Numbered from the stretch's first letter, positions 17,184 through 26,133 are shown. The stretch: DNA of 42,002 nucleotides from Altererythrobacter sp. (GCA_031178065.1 JAPSJS010000029.1:1-42002), one strand, 5' to 3'. The notes: generated by a model from the sequence alone, not told the origin. Translations and numbers: made by a program.

Positions 17184-17954
17184 TTACCAGAAGAAGTCGT
17201 AGATCACGTCGACCACTTCCCCGGAATAGGTGTTCACGAGCAGCACGTCGTCATAGTAGCGGACCCAGCGATAGGGGCCGTGCGCCGGCGGCAGGCGGTA
17301 CTGCCACGGATCGTTGATCCAGTAGCGGTTGCTGTAGAACAGATTGCCGAGCCGGAACCCGATATTCACCCGGTTATAGCGATAGTTGCGATATGGCGAA
17401 TAGTAGCGTCCGACGCGATAGACATGCCGGTTGGACGCGCGGTAGCGACTCCAGTCGTAACGATTGTTGTCGCGCCAGCGCCGGTTCCAGGAGCGATGGT
17501 CTTGCCGATCGCGCCTGTCGTCCCACCGGTCGCGGCGGTTGTCACGGCGATCATCCCACCGGTCGCGGCGGTTGTCACGGCGGTCCCGCACGTTCTCACG
17601 ACGATCCTGATTGCGATCGCGCCAGTTTTCGCGACGGTCCTGGTTACGGTCCCGCCGGTTCTCGCGGCGGTCCTGACTGCGGTCGCGCCGATCCTCACGG
17701 CGGTCTTGCCGCTGCTCGCGCCGGTTCTCTTGGCGATCGCTTCGCGCGCCGCTCTGCTTTACGGCGCGGCGCATCGCATCCCAGCGAATCCGCTCGTTCC
17801 CCTGCCGGGCGTTGCCCCGGCGGTCGTCCCGGTCACGGGCGCGTTGCTGCGTTTCGGCAGAAGCGGCAAAGGCTTCGGTGGGCAGGGCGGTCAGCGCCAT
17901 TGCGGCCGCTACGGCTGCCATCGCGCTTCCTTTGAGAAATTGTCCAAGTGTCAT
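17184..17954 (-). CDS. RcnB-like periplasmic protein with Arg/Asp repeats
   Basis: The C-terminal third fits the RcnB family: PYRWVRYYDDVLLVNTYSGE and VVDVIYDFFW, preceded by a Tyr/Arg/Asn-rich stretch. RcnB in E. coli is a periplasmic protein affecting nickel/cobalt homeostasis, but many family members have unknown roles. The protein has a signal peptide (to about residue 30, ALPTEAFAA). From about 75 to 150 it carries around seven copies of an 11-residue unit of the form DRR(E/D)NxRDRxx. The charged repeats may be disordered or bind anionic polymers. GGAG lies nine bases before the ATG. Confidence 0.75.
   Translation of the reverse strand: MTLGQFLKGSAMAAVAAAMALTALPTEAFAASAETQQRARDRDDRRGNARQGNERIRWDAMRRAVKQSGARSDRQENRREQRQDRREDRRDRSQDRRENRRDRNQDRRENWRDRNQDRRENVRDRRDNRRDRWDDRRDNRRDRWDDRRDRQDHRSWNRRWRDNNRYDWSRYRASNRHVYRVGRYYSPYRNYRYNRVNIGFRLGNLFYSNRYWINDPWQYRLPPAHGPYRWVRYYDDVLLVNTYSGEVVDVIYDFFW
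17500..17720. repeat. 33-bp coding tandem repeats
   Basis: Inside the RcnB-like gene a 33-bp unit (11 codons) repeats about seven times. Two neighbouring units share 29 identical bases (17521-17549 and 17554-17582). The period is a multiple of three, so unit gain or loss would keep the frame. Confidence 0.75.
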
Positions 17955-18105
17955 GTCGCGGGTCTCCGTTCGTCGAGAACGCCGCGCCCACCGCCAGCGG
18001 CCCCTCTGATAAGATGAGGCTCATTTACGGCGGGCCGAATGACCGGAAACTGAACCGGTGAGTAGGGGTGTCGTTCAGGTTCGACGTGGTTTTGCTTAAC
18101 ATCCT

Positions 18106-18843
18106 TTAGTGCCGGGGTGGGGTAACCCATTTCATCACACCCCCGGCAAAAGGCGTCCACCAACCCGTCCTGATCCCTGCCGCCGCCAGGGTATCGCTGG
18201 TCCACTGATTGCAGGTGTTGCCGAGGTGATAGGTGCCGGGTGCATCGTAGAACACGTCCCAGTCTTCGTACCCGGCGTGGACGGTGCGGCGGCCGGGTGG
18301 GGCGACCTGCGACTCGATTCGCCGGACGAGGCGGGCGTATTCCGCGGGTCGCAGGCGCAGGACCCGCGCGGTTTCGCCCGGAGCAGGGCGGACATAGTGC
18401 GCCACGTGGAGGAGGCCGTCGCCGCCGGTCGCCGCGTTGATCGCGGTGGGCAGCGAAAGGTCGGCCCAGGTTGGCGTGTTCAGGAACACCTCGCGCTCGC
18501 CCCAACTAACCGAGACGTGCGTGTAGGGCCGGTCCGGCACCGGCAGATCGGCGGCGGGGAAGTCTGCGCGCCAATCCTTTTGCGGGCTGACCAGCGGCAT
18601 GACGATGGCGGTGTGGACGCCGTTGGTCTCGATCATGATCTCGACGCCGCGTTCCGGCTCCGTCCAGTCTCCATTGCGCGGGATGGAGGAGCCGATCCAG
18701 GCAAATGCCATGAACAGGCCGATGACGAGCGCGAGCCAGGCAAGGACCTTTCCCGTGACTCGCCAGACTCTCCTGTTCGCGAGCACCCGCAGGCTGTCGT
18801 GGAGCCCCGCCCCTCGGAAAAGCGAGGGGGAAGGCGAGGTCAC
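18106..18843 (-). CDS. DUF2459 (TIGR02117) membrane-anchored protein
   Basis: The 245-residue product has one N-terminal membrane segment (VLAWLALVIGLFMAFAWIGSS) and a soluble domain of the DUF2459 family. Family features are IMIETNGVHTAIVMPLVSPQ, YTHVSVSWGEREVFLNTPTW and NTCNQWTSDTLAAAGI. The H and C/N residues in those motifs suggest a papain-like or amidase-like hydrolase fold, but this is inference; no role is established to my knowledge. The GTG start overlaps the prmA stop by four bases, giving a prmA-DUF2459 transcription unit. Confidence 0.8.
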   Translation of the reverse strand: MTSPSPSLFRGAGLHDSLRVLANRRVWRVTGKVLAWLALVIGLFMAFAWIGSSIPRNGDWTEPERGVEIMIETNGVHTAIVMPLVSPQKDWRADFPAADLPVPDRPYTHVSVSWGEREVFLNTPTWADLSLPTAINAATGGDGLLHVAHYVRPAPGETARVLRLRPAEYARLVRRIESQVAPPGRRTVHAGYEDWDVFYDAPGTYHLGNTCNQWTSDTLAAAGIRTGWWTPFAGGVMKWVTPPRH

Positions 18844-19751
18844 CGCGCCGTCCGTCGCCGCAGCCAGAGGATCGACCAGTCGCCGTTCACCAGCCGCGAC
18901 GCCAGGCGAAAACCTTCCCGCCGGTAAGCTCGCCGCACGCGTTGCTCCTGCGTTTGGAGCAGTCCGGCGAGGAGCAGATTCCCGCCCGGCGTCACTGCGC
19001 GTGCGAAATCAGGCGCGAGTTCCACCAGCGGTCCCGCGAGGATGTTGGCGATCAGCAGATCGTACGGCGCGCGAGCCCCGAGCAGCGGATGGTGCATCCC
19101 GTCGGCGACCACCATCGCCAGTTCGCCGACCCGGCCGCCGGCCGCGAAGCCGTTCGCCGCCGCGTTGTCCTCGACCACGCCAACGCAGGCCGGATCGAGG
19201 TCGCTCGCGGTCGCCAGCGCGCGAGGCCAGAGTGCAAGCGCGGCGAAGGCGAGTAGGCCGGTGCCGGTACCGATGTCGGCAAAGTTGCGCGGGGCGACGC
19301 CGCTGCGCTTCATCGCGTCGAGCATGGCTAGGCACCCCGCGGTCGTCGCGTGCTGCCCGGTGCCGAACGCCTGACTGGCGGGAATCGACAGGTTCACCAC
19401 GCCCGACGCGTCGTTCGGTTCGTGCTCGGGCGTGTGGACGAAGAACCGGCCTGCACGGATTGGCTCGACGCCCAACTGGCTCTCTGTCACCCAGTCTGTC
19501 GGCGGCAGTTTCTCGGCAAGCAACTCCGGCGCGCCGCCGGCGAACAGAGCGGCCACCATGGTCCGGTCGGCACGGGTCGGTTTGCGCGGAAAGTACGCGT
19601 CGAGCCGCCAGTCCAGCGGCCTGTCTTCCGCCACCTCGCAGCCGGTGAGCACGACCTCGTCGTCCCAGTCCGGCGCATCCTCCTGCGCGACGAGCGCGGC
19701 CTGGACCGACGGCTTGTCGGCGAACGCGGTGAGTTTCCAGCTATCGGGCAT
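18840..19751 (-). CDS. prmA: Ribosomal protein L11 methyltransferase
   Basis: PrmA methylates lysines and the N-terminus of ribosomal protein L11 using SAM. The 303-residue protein has the PrmA marks: SIPASQAFGTGQHATTAGCL near residue 130, the SAM loop FADIGTGTGLLAFAAL near 160 and the NPF/NIL-type motif LLIANILAGPLVELA near 230. The downstream DUF2459 gene overlaps its stop by four bases; the upstream SDR ends 56 bp before its start on the same strand. Confidence 0.93.
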   Translation of the reverse strand: MPDSWKLTAFADKPSVQAALVAQEDAPDWDDEVVLTGCEVAEDRPLDWRLDAYFPRKPTRADRTMVAALFAGGAPELLAEKLPPTDWVTESQLGVEPIRAGRFFVHTPEHEPNDASGVVNLSIPASQAFGTGQHATTAGCLAMLDAMKRSGVAPRNFADIGTGTGLLAFAALALWPRALATASDLDPACVGVVEDNAAANGFAAGGRVGELAMVVADGMHHPLLGARAPYDLLIANILAGPLVELAPDFARAVTPGGNLLLAGLLQTQEQRVRRAYRREGFRLASRLVNGDWSILWLRRRTAR

Positions 19752-19807
19752 GGACGCTCACTAGCCCGATCGTTCGCCCGGCGGAAGCGGCGGTAGGCGG
19801 CCGGGGA

Positions 19808-20518
19808 TTACCGGACGTAACTCGCTCCGTTCGCGTCCACCGTCGCGCCGGTCATGCTGGCGGGGGCGTCCAGGGCGCAGAAGACGGCGATGGCGGCGAT
19901 CTCGTCCGGCTCGGCTACGCGGCCGAGGGGGATGTCGGCGAGGAGGCCCGGTCCGCCGCGGCTCGCGAGGTAGTCGCCCGCCATCGCCGTGTCGGTGAAG
20001 CCCGGTGTTATCGCGAAGCTCAGAATGCCGTCCTTGGCATAGGCCCGGGCGATCGTCTTGTGCAGCGCGAGCATGCCACCTTTGGCCGCAGCGTAATGCC
20101 AATGGGCGGGCGAGTCGCCGCGGTGCCCTGCGCGGCTCGCGACGTGGACGATACGGCCCGGCACACCCCGCTCCAGCCAGTGCCGCACCGCGAAGCGCGA
20201 AAGCTGCGCCGCGGAAGTGAGATTGATCCGCAGCGTGTCCTCCCACGCATCGAGCCATTCGATATCGGAACGGTCGATCGGATTGGCCTGGAACAGCCCC
20301 GCATTGTTGATCAGCACGTCGATCTCGCCGCCGGCGCGATCCAGCGCCTCTTCCCATAACATGTGCGGGGCGGTCGGTTCGGCGAGGTCGGCGCCGATGG
20401 TCTGCGCATCGTGTGCCGTGCTGGCGTGGCCGACCACGCGCGCTTCGCGCGCTTCTAGTTGCGTGCGGATCGCGGCGCCTATGCCGCGGCTGGAGCCGGT
20501 GAGGAGGATCGTGGGCAT
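19808..20518 (-). CDS. Short-chain dehydrogenase/reductase
   Basis: A classical SDR of 236 residues. The cofactor loop is LLTGSSRGIGAAI; an Arg rather than Ala in that loop suggests NADPH. NNAG is in VLINNAGLFQ, the catalytic Ser in VHVASRAGHRG and Tyr-Lys in HYAAAKGG. The C-terminal PVGRVAEPDEIAA-like region (PLGRVAEPDEIAAIAVF) is usual for FabG-like members. Substrate is unknown; a 3-oxoacyl reductase-like role is possible. It is probably transcribed with prmA. Confidence 0.87.
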   Translation of the reverse strand: MPTILLTGSSRGIGAAIRTQLEAREARVVGHASTAHDAQTIGADLAEPTAPHMLWEEALDRAGGEIDVLINNAGLFQANPIDRSDIEWLDAWEDTLRINLTSAAQLSRFAVRHWLERGVPGRIVHVASRAGHRGDSPAHWHYAAAKGGMLALHKTIARAYAKDGILSFAITPGFTDTAMAGDYLASRGGPGLLADIPLGRVAEPDEIAAIAVFCALDAPASMTGATVDANGASYVR

Positions 20519-20546
20519 TTCCGGCGCTTATCGCACCGTCACCTGT

Positions 20547-20617
20547 CCGTCATCCCTGCGCAGGCGGCGATCCAGCTTTCCGTGCAGGAACTGCGCCCGC
20601 CCGTGCGACGATGACGG
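20547..20617. repeat. REP-like palindromic element, degenerate copy
   Basis: CGTCATCCCTGCGCAGGC begins this 71-base element, and CCGTCATC (20547-20554) pairs with GATGACGG (20610-20617) at its ends. The first 28 bases closely match the reverse complement of a second copy between korA and korB (around 40455-40482), so both belong to one dispersed family. It lies in the divergent gap between the SDR and sdhC. Confidence 0.6.
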
Positions 20618-20715
20618 GAGGGGGATTATCGCAAGCGAGCCTTGCACGTGCCTTGTCTCGCCAGTCGATTGCGCTAAGGGGAGGGCGCAATTTCAAGGGC
20701 AACCGGACAATCGCC

Positions 20716-21096
20716 ATGGCCGAAAGACCACTCTCCCCGCACCTCAGCATCTGGAAATGGGGCCCGCACATGCTGGTCTCGATCCTGCACCGCGTCACCG
20801 GCGACGGGATGGCGATCGTCGGGCTGGGCGTGCTGCTCTGGTGGCTCGGCGCGCTGGCGAGCGGGCCGGAGGCCTACGCGACCTTCACCGGGATCGCGAC
20901 CTCGTGGTACGGCTACGTCGTCCTGGTCGGTCTTTCCTGGGCGTTCTTCAATCACATGACTTCGGGCCTGCGCCACTTCGTGCTCGACATTGGCGCGGGG
21001 TACGAGCTTGGCCTCAACAAGGCCTGGTCCGTCGCGTCCCCGATCATCGGCATTGCCCTGACGGCGGCGTTCTGGGCCGCCCTGCTGCTTCTCTGA
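20716..21096 (+). CDS. sdhC: Succinate dehydrogenase cytochrome b556 subunit
   Basis: SdhC is a membrane anchor and heme/quinone-site subunit of respiratory complex II. The 126-residue protein has RPLSPHLSIWKWGPHMLVSI followed by LHRVTGDGM, the usual quinone-site Ser/Arg region, three membrane helices, and the heme ligand in FFNHMTSGLRHFVLD. ATG 20716 gives the expected MAERPLSPHL start. It leads the cluster sdhC-sdhD-sdhA. Confidence 0.95.
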   Translation: MAERPLSPHLSIWKWGPHMLVSILHRVTGDGMAIVGLGVLLWWLGALASGPEAYATFTGIATSWYGYVVLVGLSWAFFNHMTSGLRHFVLDIGAGYELGLNKAWSVASPIIGIALTAAFWAALLLL

Positions 21097-21107
21097 GGAC
21101 TTGAACC

Positions 21108-21494
21108 ATGGGTAACGGAACCTCGATCGGCCGCGTGCGGGGGCTGGGCTCGGCGCACGAGGGCGTGCATCACTGGCTGCTCCAGCGCTTCACCGCGATC
21201 GGCAACCTCATCCTCGTGCTATGGCTGGTCGGCTCGATCCTGCTGCTGCCCGATCTCTCGTACGCGACTGTCACCGGCTATCTCTCGCACCCGCTCGCCG
21301 CGACCGCGATGGCGCTGCTGATCGTCAGCCCGTTCTGGCACGCGCGCCTCGGCCTGCAGGTGATGATCGAGGACTACGTCCACACGCCCGGCAACAAATT
21401 CGCGGCGATCGCGCTGCTCAATGTCGCGACGGTCGGCGGCGCGGCCTTCGGCCTGCTCTGCGTCGCCCGCATCGCATTCGGAGGAGCCGCCTGA
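21108..21494 (+). CDS. sdhD: Succinate dehydrogenase hydrophobic anchor subunit
   Basis: The 128-residue second anchor of complex II has three membrane helices, [16 protein letters not shown] near the N-terminus (RxTA-type family sequence) and the heme-side [20 protein letters not shown]. It starts 11 bp after sdhC, and its TGA shares one base with the sdhA ATG (TGATG). Confidence 0.94.
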   Translation: MGNGTSIGRVRGLGSAHEGVHHWLLQRFTAIGNLILVLWLVGSILLLPDLSYATVTGYLSHPLAATAMALLIVSPFWHARLGLQVMIEDYVHTPGNKFAAIALLNVATVGGAAFGLLCVARIAFGGAA

Positions 21495-23356
21495 TGGGCA
21501 ACCCGGCACCCAAGACCGCCACCAACAACGAACCGACTCAGAAAGCCGGGCAGCAGCCGGCCTATCCGATCGTCGACCACACTTACGACGTGATCGTGGT
21601 CGGCGCCGGCGGGTCGGGCCTACGGGCGACGATGGGCGCGGCCGAAGCCGGCTTGAAGACGGCCTGCATTACCAAGGTATTCCCGACCCGTTCGCACACG
21701 GTGGCGGCGCAGGGCGGCATAGCGGCCAGCCTCGGCAACAACACGCCCGATCACTGGTCGTGGCATATGTACGACACCGTCAAGGGCTCCGACTGGCTCG
21801 GCGATCAGGACGCGATCGAATACATGGTGCGTGAGGCGCCACAGGCGGTCTACGAGCTCGAGCATGCGGGCGTGCCCTTCAGCCGCAATGAGAACGGCAC
21901 GATCTACCAGCGTCCGTTCGGCGGTCACATGCAGAACATGGGCGACGGCCCGCCCGTGCAGCGGACTTGTGCCGCAGCGGACCGCACGGGGCACGCGATG
22001 CTCCACGCGCTCTACCAGCAGAGCCTGAAGTACGATGCGGACTTCTTCATCGAGTACTTCGCGCTCGATCTGATCATGGACGGCGGCGTGTGCCGCGGCG
22101 TCATGGCGATGTGCCTCGACGACGGGACGATCCACCGCTTTCGCGCCAAAGCCGTTGTGCTGGCGACTGGCGGCTACGGCCGCTGCTACTACACCGCGAC
22201 GAGCGCGCACACCTGCACCGGCGACGGCGGCGGCATGGTGCTGCGCGCCGGCCTGCCGCTGCAGGACATGGAGTTCGTGCAATTCCACCCGACCGGCATT
22301 TACGGTGCGGGCGTGCTCATCACCGAGGGCGCGCGCGGCGAGGGCGGCTACCTCACCAACTCCGAAGGCGAGCGCTTCATGGAGCGCTATGCTCCGAGCG
22401 CGAAGGACCTTGCGAGCCGCGACGTCGTCAGCCGCTCGATGGCGCTGGAAATGCGCGAAGGACGCGGCGTGGGGCCGGAGAAGGATCACATCTACCTCCA
22501 CCTCGACCATATCGATCCCAAGGTGCTCGCCGAGCGCCTGCCGGGCATTACCGAGAGCGGCAAGATCTTCGCCGGCGTGGACCTGACGCGCCAGCCGCTC
22601 CCCGTCACGCCCACCGTCCATTACAACATGGGCGGCGTTCCCTGTAACTATCACGGCGAGGTCGTCACCATCGGCACCGATGGCAATCCGGAAACGGTCG
22701 TGCCCGGGCTGTTCGCCGTGGGCGAAGCGGCCTGCGTGTCGGTGCACGGCGCGAACCGCCTCGGTTCCAACTCGCTGATCGACCTGGTGGTGTTCGGCCG
22801 CGCGACTGGCCATCGCCTCAAGGAGATCATCAAGCCGGGCACCAGCCACGAAGAGCTGCCGCAGGACAGCGCCGATCTCGCGCTCGCGCGCCTCGATCAT
22901 TTCCGCCACGCCAGCGGTGGTTCGCCGACCGCGGAAATCCGCGCCGAGATGCAGAAGAACATGCAGAAGCATGCCGCAGTGTTCCGCGACAGCAAGCTGC
23001 TTTCCGAAGGCGTCGAGCTGCTCCGCAACGTCAACAAGCGGATGGAGGACATCCACGTCTCCGATCGTTCGCTGATCTGGAACAGCGATCTGATCGAGAC
23101 GCTCGAGCTCGACAACCTGATGGCGCAGGCGAACGTGACCATCGCCTCTGCCGAGAACCGCAAGGAAAGCCGCGGCGCCCATGCGCACGAAGACTTCCCC
23201 GAGCGGGACGACGCCAACTGGATGAAGCACACCGTGGCATGGTTCGAAGGGTGGGGCGGAAACGGAGGCGCGGTGAAGATCGATTACCGCCCGGTTCACG
23301 AATACACGCTCACCGACGACATCGAATACATCAAGCCGAAGAAACGGGTGTACTAA
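21494..23356 (+). CDS. sdhA: Succinate dehydrogenase flavoprotein subunit
   Basis: SdhA oxidises succinate to fumarate with covalent FAD. The 620-residue protein shows the FAD loop [14 protein letters not shown], the covalent-FAD histidine in [11 protein letters not shown], the active-site region [34 protein letters not shown], and [19 protein letters not shown]. The N-terminus has about 25 extra polar residues ([12 protein letters not shown]) before the Rossmann fold. The gene normally next in line, sdhB, does not follow. Confidence 0.97.
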   Translation: MGNPAPKTATNNEPTQKAGQQPAYPIVDHTYDVIVVGAGGSGLRATMGAAEAGLKTACITKVFPTRSHTVAAQGGIAASLGNNTPDHWSWHMYDTVKGSDWLGDQDAIEYMVREAPQAVYELEHAGVPFSRNENGTIYQRPFGGHMQNMGDGPPVQRTCAAADRTGHAMLHALYQQSLKYDADFFIEYFALDLIMDGGVCRGVMAMCLDDGTIHRFRAKAVVLATGGYGRCYYTATSAHTCTGDGGGMVLRAGLPLQDMEFVQFHPTGIYGAGVLITEGARGEGGYLTNSEGERFMERYAPSAKDLASRDVVSRSMALEMREGRGVGPEKDHIYLHLDHIDPKVLAERLPGITESGKIFAGVDLTRQPLPVTPTVHYNMGGVPCNYHGEVVTIGTDGNPETVVPGLFAVGEAACVSVHGANRLGSNSLIDLVVFGRATGHRLKEIIKPGTSHEELPQDSADLALARLDHFRHASGGSPTAEIRAEMQKNMQKHAAVFRDSKLLSEGVELLRNVNKRMEDIHVSDRSLIWNSDLIETLELDNLMAQANVTIASAENRKESRGAHAHEDFPERDDANWMKHTVAWFEGWGGNGGAVKIDYRPVHEYTLTDDIEYIKPKKRVY

Positions 23357-23358
23357 CC

Positions 23359-23973
23359 ATGCAGATCGCGGTCCTGACGTTCGACGGGTACAATGAACTC
23401 GACTCGTTCGTCGCGGCAGCGATCCTCAACCGCATGCATGGGGCGGGGTGGAAGGCGCACATCGCGGCCCCCACGCCGCTCGTGACGTCGATGAACGGCG
23501 TGACCGTCGAACGTCAGAAACCGCTCGAATTCGCGCGCGAGGCGGATGCGGTGATCATCGGCAGCGGCATCCGCACCCGCGAGATCGCGGCCGATCCCGT
23601 CATGCTGGCACGGATCGAACTCGATCCGGAGCGGCAACTCATCGGGGCGCAATGTTCGGGCACGCTGCTCCTGGCCAAGCTGGGCCTGGTCGGCAAGCTG
23701 CCCGCCTGCACGGACCTGACCACCAAACCATGGGTGATCGAAGCGGGTGTGAACGTGATCGACGCCCCGTTCGTGGCGCACGGCAACGTCGCGACGGCGG
23801 GCGGCTGCCTCGCCTCGCAATATCTCGCGGCCTGGATCATCGCGCGGCTTGCCGGAGAGCGTGAAGCGGAAGAGGCGCTGCACTACGTCGCCCCTGTCGG
23901 CGAGAAGAACGTCTATGTCGATCGCGCCATGGCCGCAGTGCGGCCCTTCCTCGGCACGGCGGTCGCGGCCTAG
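23359..23973 (+). CDS. DJ-1/PfpI family protein
   Basis: This 204-residue protein has the class I glutamine amidotransferase-like DJ-1/PfpI fold. The start MQIAVLTFDGYNELD carries the usual acidic residue, and IGAQCSGTLLLAKLGLV gives the nucleophilic-elbow cysteine near residue 98. Members include chaperones, glyoxalases and amidases, plus AraC-type sensors; this short form lacks a DNA-binding part. The ATG is two bases after the sdhA stop, so it is in the sdh transcript, where sdhB is usually found. Its role there is unknown. Confidence 0.82.
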   Translation: MQIAVLTFDGYNELDSFVAAAILNRMHGAGWKAHIAAPTPLVTSMNGVTVERQKPLEFAREADAVIIGSGIRTREIAADPVMLARIELDPERQLIGAQCSGTLLLAKLGLVGKLPACTDLTTKPWVIEAGVNVIDAPFVAHGNVATAGGCLASQYLAAWIIARLAGEREAEEALHYVAPVGEKNVYVDRAMAAVRPFLGTAVAA

Positions 23974-24003
23974 CGGAAGAAGGGCGACCCAGTCGGACGT
24001 TCG

Positions 24004-24867
24004 ATGAGGGCCATTCTACTGCTTCCTCTGACGGTGTTTCTGGCCAGTGCCTGCGCTGCGCTCCCATCACCGCCCGAAAACCTCGAGCTCGATCCCTTCT
24101 ACACGAAGTACGTCGAGGTGGAGGGTATTCCCATCGTCGGCTCTTCGCGCGTTGCCGACCAGGCTCTAGTCAACGCCCGCTCGATCGTCGAGGACATGCT
24201 GGCGCACCGTCCCGATCTGGCCACGGTGCTCGCGCGCAAGGGCTATCGGGTGGCGATCCTCGCAGAAGAGGAGGCGATCACCGATCTGCCGGAAAACGCG
24301 CACTGGACCAAGCCTGCGCCCGACGACCCGCGGCTGACGCGCTGCGAGCGCAAGCACTATGAGACGCGGATCGGAAGCCTGACCGACCGCGAGTACTGGA
24401 ACGCCCGCGCCCGAGGCATCGGCGGCGTCCACACGGTCGGGGCGGAGGAGGACGTGCTCGGCAAGCGCACGAGCCGCTATTTCGGCGAGACGATCCTCAT
24501 TCACGAGTTCGCGCACAACGTCCTCGAGGCAATTCGCGCCGCCGACCCGCAGCTCTACGCCGAGGTCGAAGCTGCTTATGCCAAGGCGCTCGAGGAAGGC
24601 CTCTGGCGCGACGAATACGCCAGCACGACCGTGCAGGAATACTGGGCGGAAGGGACGCAGTTCTGGTTCAACTCGAATCGCCTGGCGGTCTTCGACGGCG
24701 AGCAGATCCTGAACCACGCGGACCTGGAGAGATACGATCCGCGCCTTGCCGCGGTCCTGCGCATGGCATATGGCGAACGCCACCGCCTCGCCGCAGACCC
24801 ATTCCACCGCCACCCGGCGCGTGTACCGCCTGGGCCGATCCCGGAGAACACTGCCGAGGTGTGCTGA
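24004..24867 (+). CDS. Putative gluzincin-like secreted metallopeptidase
   Basis: I do not recognise a named family. The 287-residue protein starts with a hydrophobic signal ending FLASACAALPS, which may be a weak lipobox, so it may be a lipoprotein. The key motif is ETILIHEFAHNVLEA near residue 164 (HExxH). VQEYWAEGTQFWFNS about 45 residues later offers a third ligand glutamate, the gluzincin pattern. The N-terminal part (YVEVEGIPIVGSSRVADQAL) looks like a separate folded region. It follows the PfpI gene by 30 bp and may be in the same transcript. Confidence 0.65.
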   Translation: MRAILLLPLTVFLASACAALPSPPENLELDPFYTKYVEVEGIPIVGSSRVADQALVNARSIVEDMLAHRPDLATVLARKGYRVAILAEEEAITDLPENAHWTKPAPDDPRLTRCERKHYETRIGSLTDREYWNARARGIGGVHTVGAEEDVLGKRTSRYFGETILIHEFAHNVLEAIRAADPQLYAEVEAAYAKALEEGLWRDEYASTTVQEYWAEGTQFWFNSNRLAVFDGEQILNHADLERYDPRLAAVLRMAYGERHRLAADPFHRHPARVPPGPIPENTAEVC

Positions 24868-24948
24868 GACGGCCGGCGCTCCGGTCGATTTTCCCGGCCA
24901 GACCTGTAGAAGGGGCGAGACCCCATCAGTCCCTGCCGAGTCGAGATC

Positions 24949-25434
24949 ATGAACATGTCCACCCCTGTCGAGAGAACCCGCGAGGAGGTTCGTCAGGCGC
25001 GCGAAGCGAAGCGTGCGACGGCGGCTGTGCTCGGGGTGGACGAGCACTATGTTTCGGAACTGGTCGAGCGGTTCTATGCCGCGATCCGCGAGGACGACCT
25101 GCTCGGCCCGATCTTCGCGGAGCGGGTCGAATCGTGGCCCGAGCATCTTGCGCGAATGAAGAGCTTCTGGCGCTCGATCCTGTTCAACAGCGGCGAGTTC
25201 TCCGGGAATCCGATGGTCAAGCACGTCGTCATTCCCGGGCTGGAGGAGCGGCACTTCGCCCACTGGCTGACGCTGTTCTACGCTACGCTTCGCGATCTGG
25301 AGGGCGATCCCGGTGCCTCGTCGCTGGTCGGCGAACGCGCGCGGGCGATTGCCGACAGCCTCCTCACCGGCATAACCATTCGCCGCGAAGGAATTGGCGG
25401 CTCGCGAGCGGGGGAAGGGCTGCCGCGTATCTGA
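24949..25434 (+). CDS. Group III truncated hemoglobin
   Basis: The 161-residue protein contains a group III trHb core: YVSELVERFYAAIRED with Tyr at the B10 position, LLGPIFAERV, HLARMKSFWRSILFNSGEFS, and the proximal histidine in RHFAHWLTLFYATL. These globins bind O2 or NO and are linked to NO or reactive-oxygen handling. The first 25 residues are a charged extension (REEVRQAREAKRATA). ATG 24949 or 24955 are both possible. Confidence 0.87.
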   Translation: MNMSTPVERTREEVRQAREAKRATAAVLGVDEHYVSELVERFYAAIREDDLLGPIFAERVESWPEHLARMKSFWRSILFNSGEFSGNPMVKHVVIPGLEERHFAHWLTLFYATLRDLEGDPGASSLVGERARAIADSLLTGITIRREGIGGSRAGEGLPRI

Positions 25435-25453
25435 CGCGTAGGTCTTGCCGGCG

Positions 25454-26113
25454 CTATTCGCCGGGCGCGCGCGAGTCCGCCCGCCGTGCCTCGATGATCT
25501 TCACCGGCTCGGCGAGCATCTGGCCCTTCATCCAGCCTTCGCCCTTGTTCGGGTCGGTCGGCGCAGCGTGAATCGCGCGGACGACGTCCATTCCCTCGAC
25601 GACATGGCCGAAGGCGGCATAGCCGGCGCGCAGCTCGGGATCTTCCGAGGTGGGATCGGCATCCATTCCCGCCTGCTCCTGCAGCATGATCGAGAAGTCG
25701 CCGGTGGCCGTGCCGGGCGCGTTCCGCGCCATGGAGAATGCGCCTGCGGTGTGAAGCACGCCCGTCTCGCTCGTCGGCTCGTGCGCGATCGGGGGAAGGA
25801 CGCGCTTCGGATCGTGCTGCGTACCCGCTTGGATGAGCCCATTGGGTTGCTCACCCCAGTCGAGCCGCATGGCACGGTAGAAGACGATCCCGTCGAAGCG
25901 GCCCTCGTCGACATAGCGCAGGAAGTTCGCGGCGGTGACAGGTGCCCGCTCGGTCTCGATCGCGGCGGTGATGTCGCCCATCGTCGTCTCGAGCACGACG
26001 AGGGTCGTTTCGGGTTCGGCTTCCGGGGAAGGCTGCGGGGCGGTCGCGTCCTGCGCCAGGGCGCCGGAAGCGAGTACGAAGGGCAGGGCGAGCGCGGCGA
26101 ATCGTCTGAACAT
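25454..26113 (-). CDS. Exported cyclophilin-type peptidyl-prolyl isomerase
   Basis: The 219-residue protein begins with a signal peptide (MFRRFAALALPFVLASGALA, cut near AQ) and then a cyclophilin domain. Visible signatures are FYRAMRLDWGEQPNGLIQAG with the catalytic Arg, and GVLHTAGAFSMARNAPGTAT with GDFSIML. It should speed proline isomerisation of periplasmic proteins. A GTG at 26137 overlaps the upstream gene's TGA by four bases and would lengthen the signal peptide by eight residues; the ATG at 26113 was preferred because it gives the more compact signal. Confidence 0.88.
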   Translation of the reverse strand: MFRRFAALALPFVLASGALAQDATAPQPSPEAEPETTLVVLETTMGDITAAIETERAPVTAANFLRYVDEGRFDGIVFYRAMRLDWGEQPNGLIQAGTQHDPKRVLPPIAHEPTSETGVLHTAGAFSMARNAPGTATGDFSIMLQEQAGMDADPTSEDPELRAGYAAFGHVVEGMDVVRAIHAAPTDPNKGEGWMKGQMLAEPVKIIEARRADSRAPGE

Positions 26114-26133
26114 GCCGCGATTATGCCGTACTT

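Noticed and set aside
17500-17720. Regularly spaced repeats as a CRISPR-like array
   Set aside because: The 33-bp units are adjacent with no unique spacers, lie in a coding frame, and translate to a regular Arg/Asp repeat in an RcnB-like protein.
18044-18075. GGAAAC...CGTT as a stress sigma factor (EcfG-type) promoter
   Set aside because: The spacer is about 21 bases in place of 16-17, and no forward gene lies downstream.
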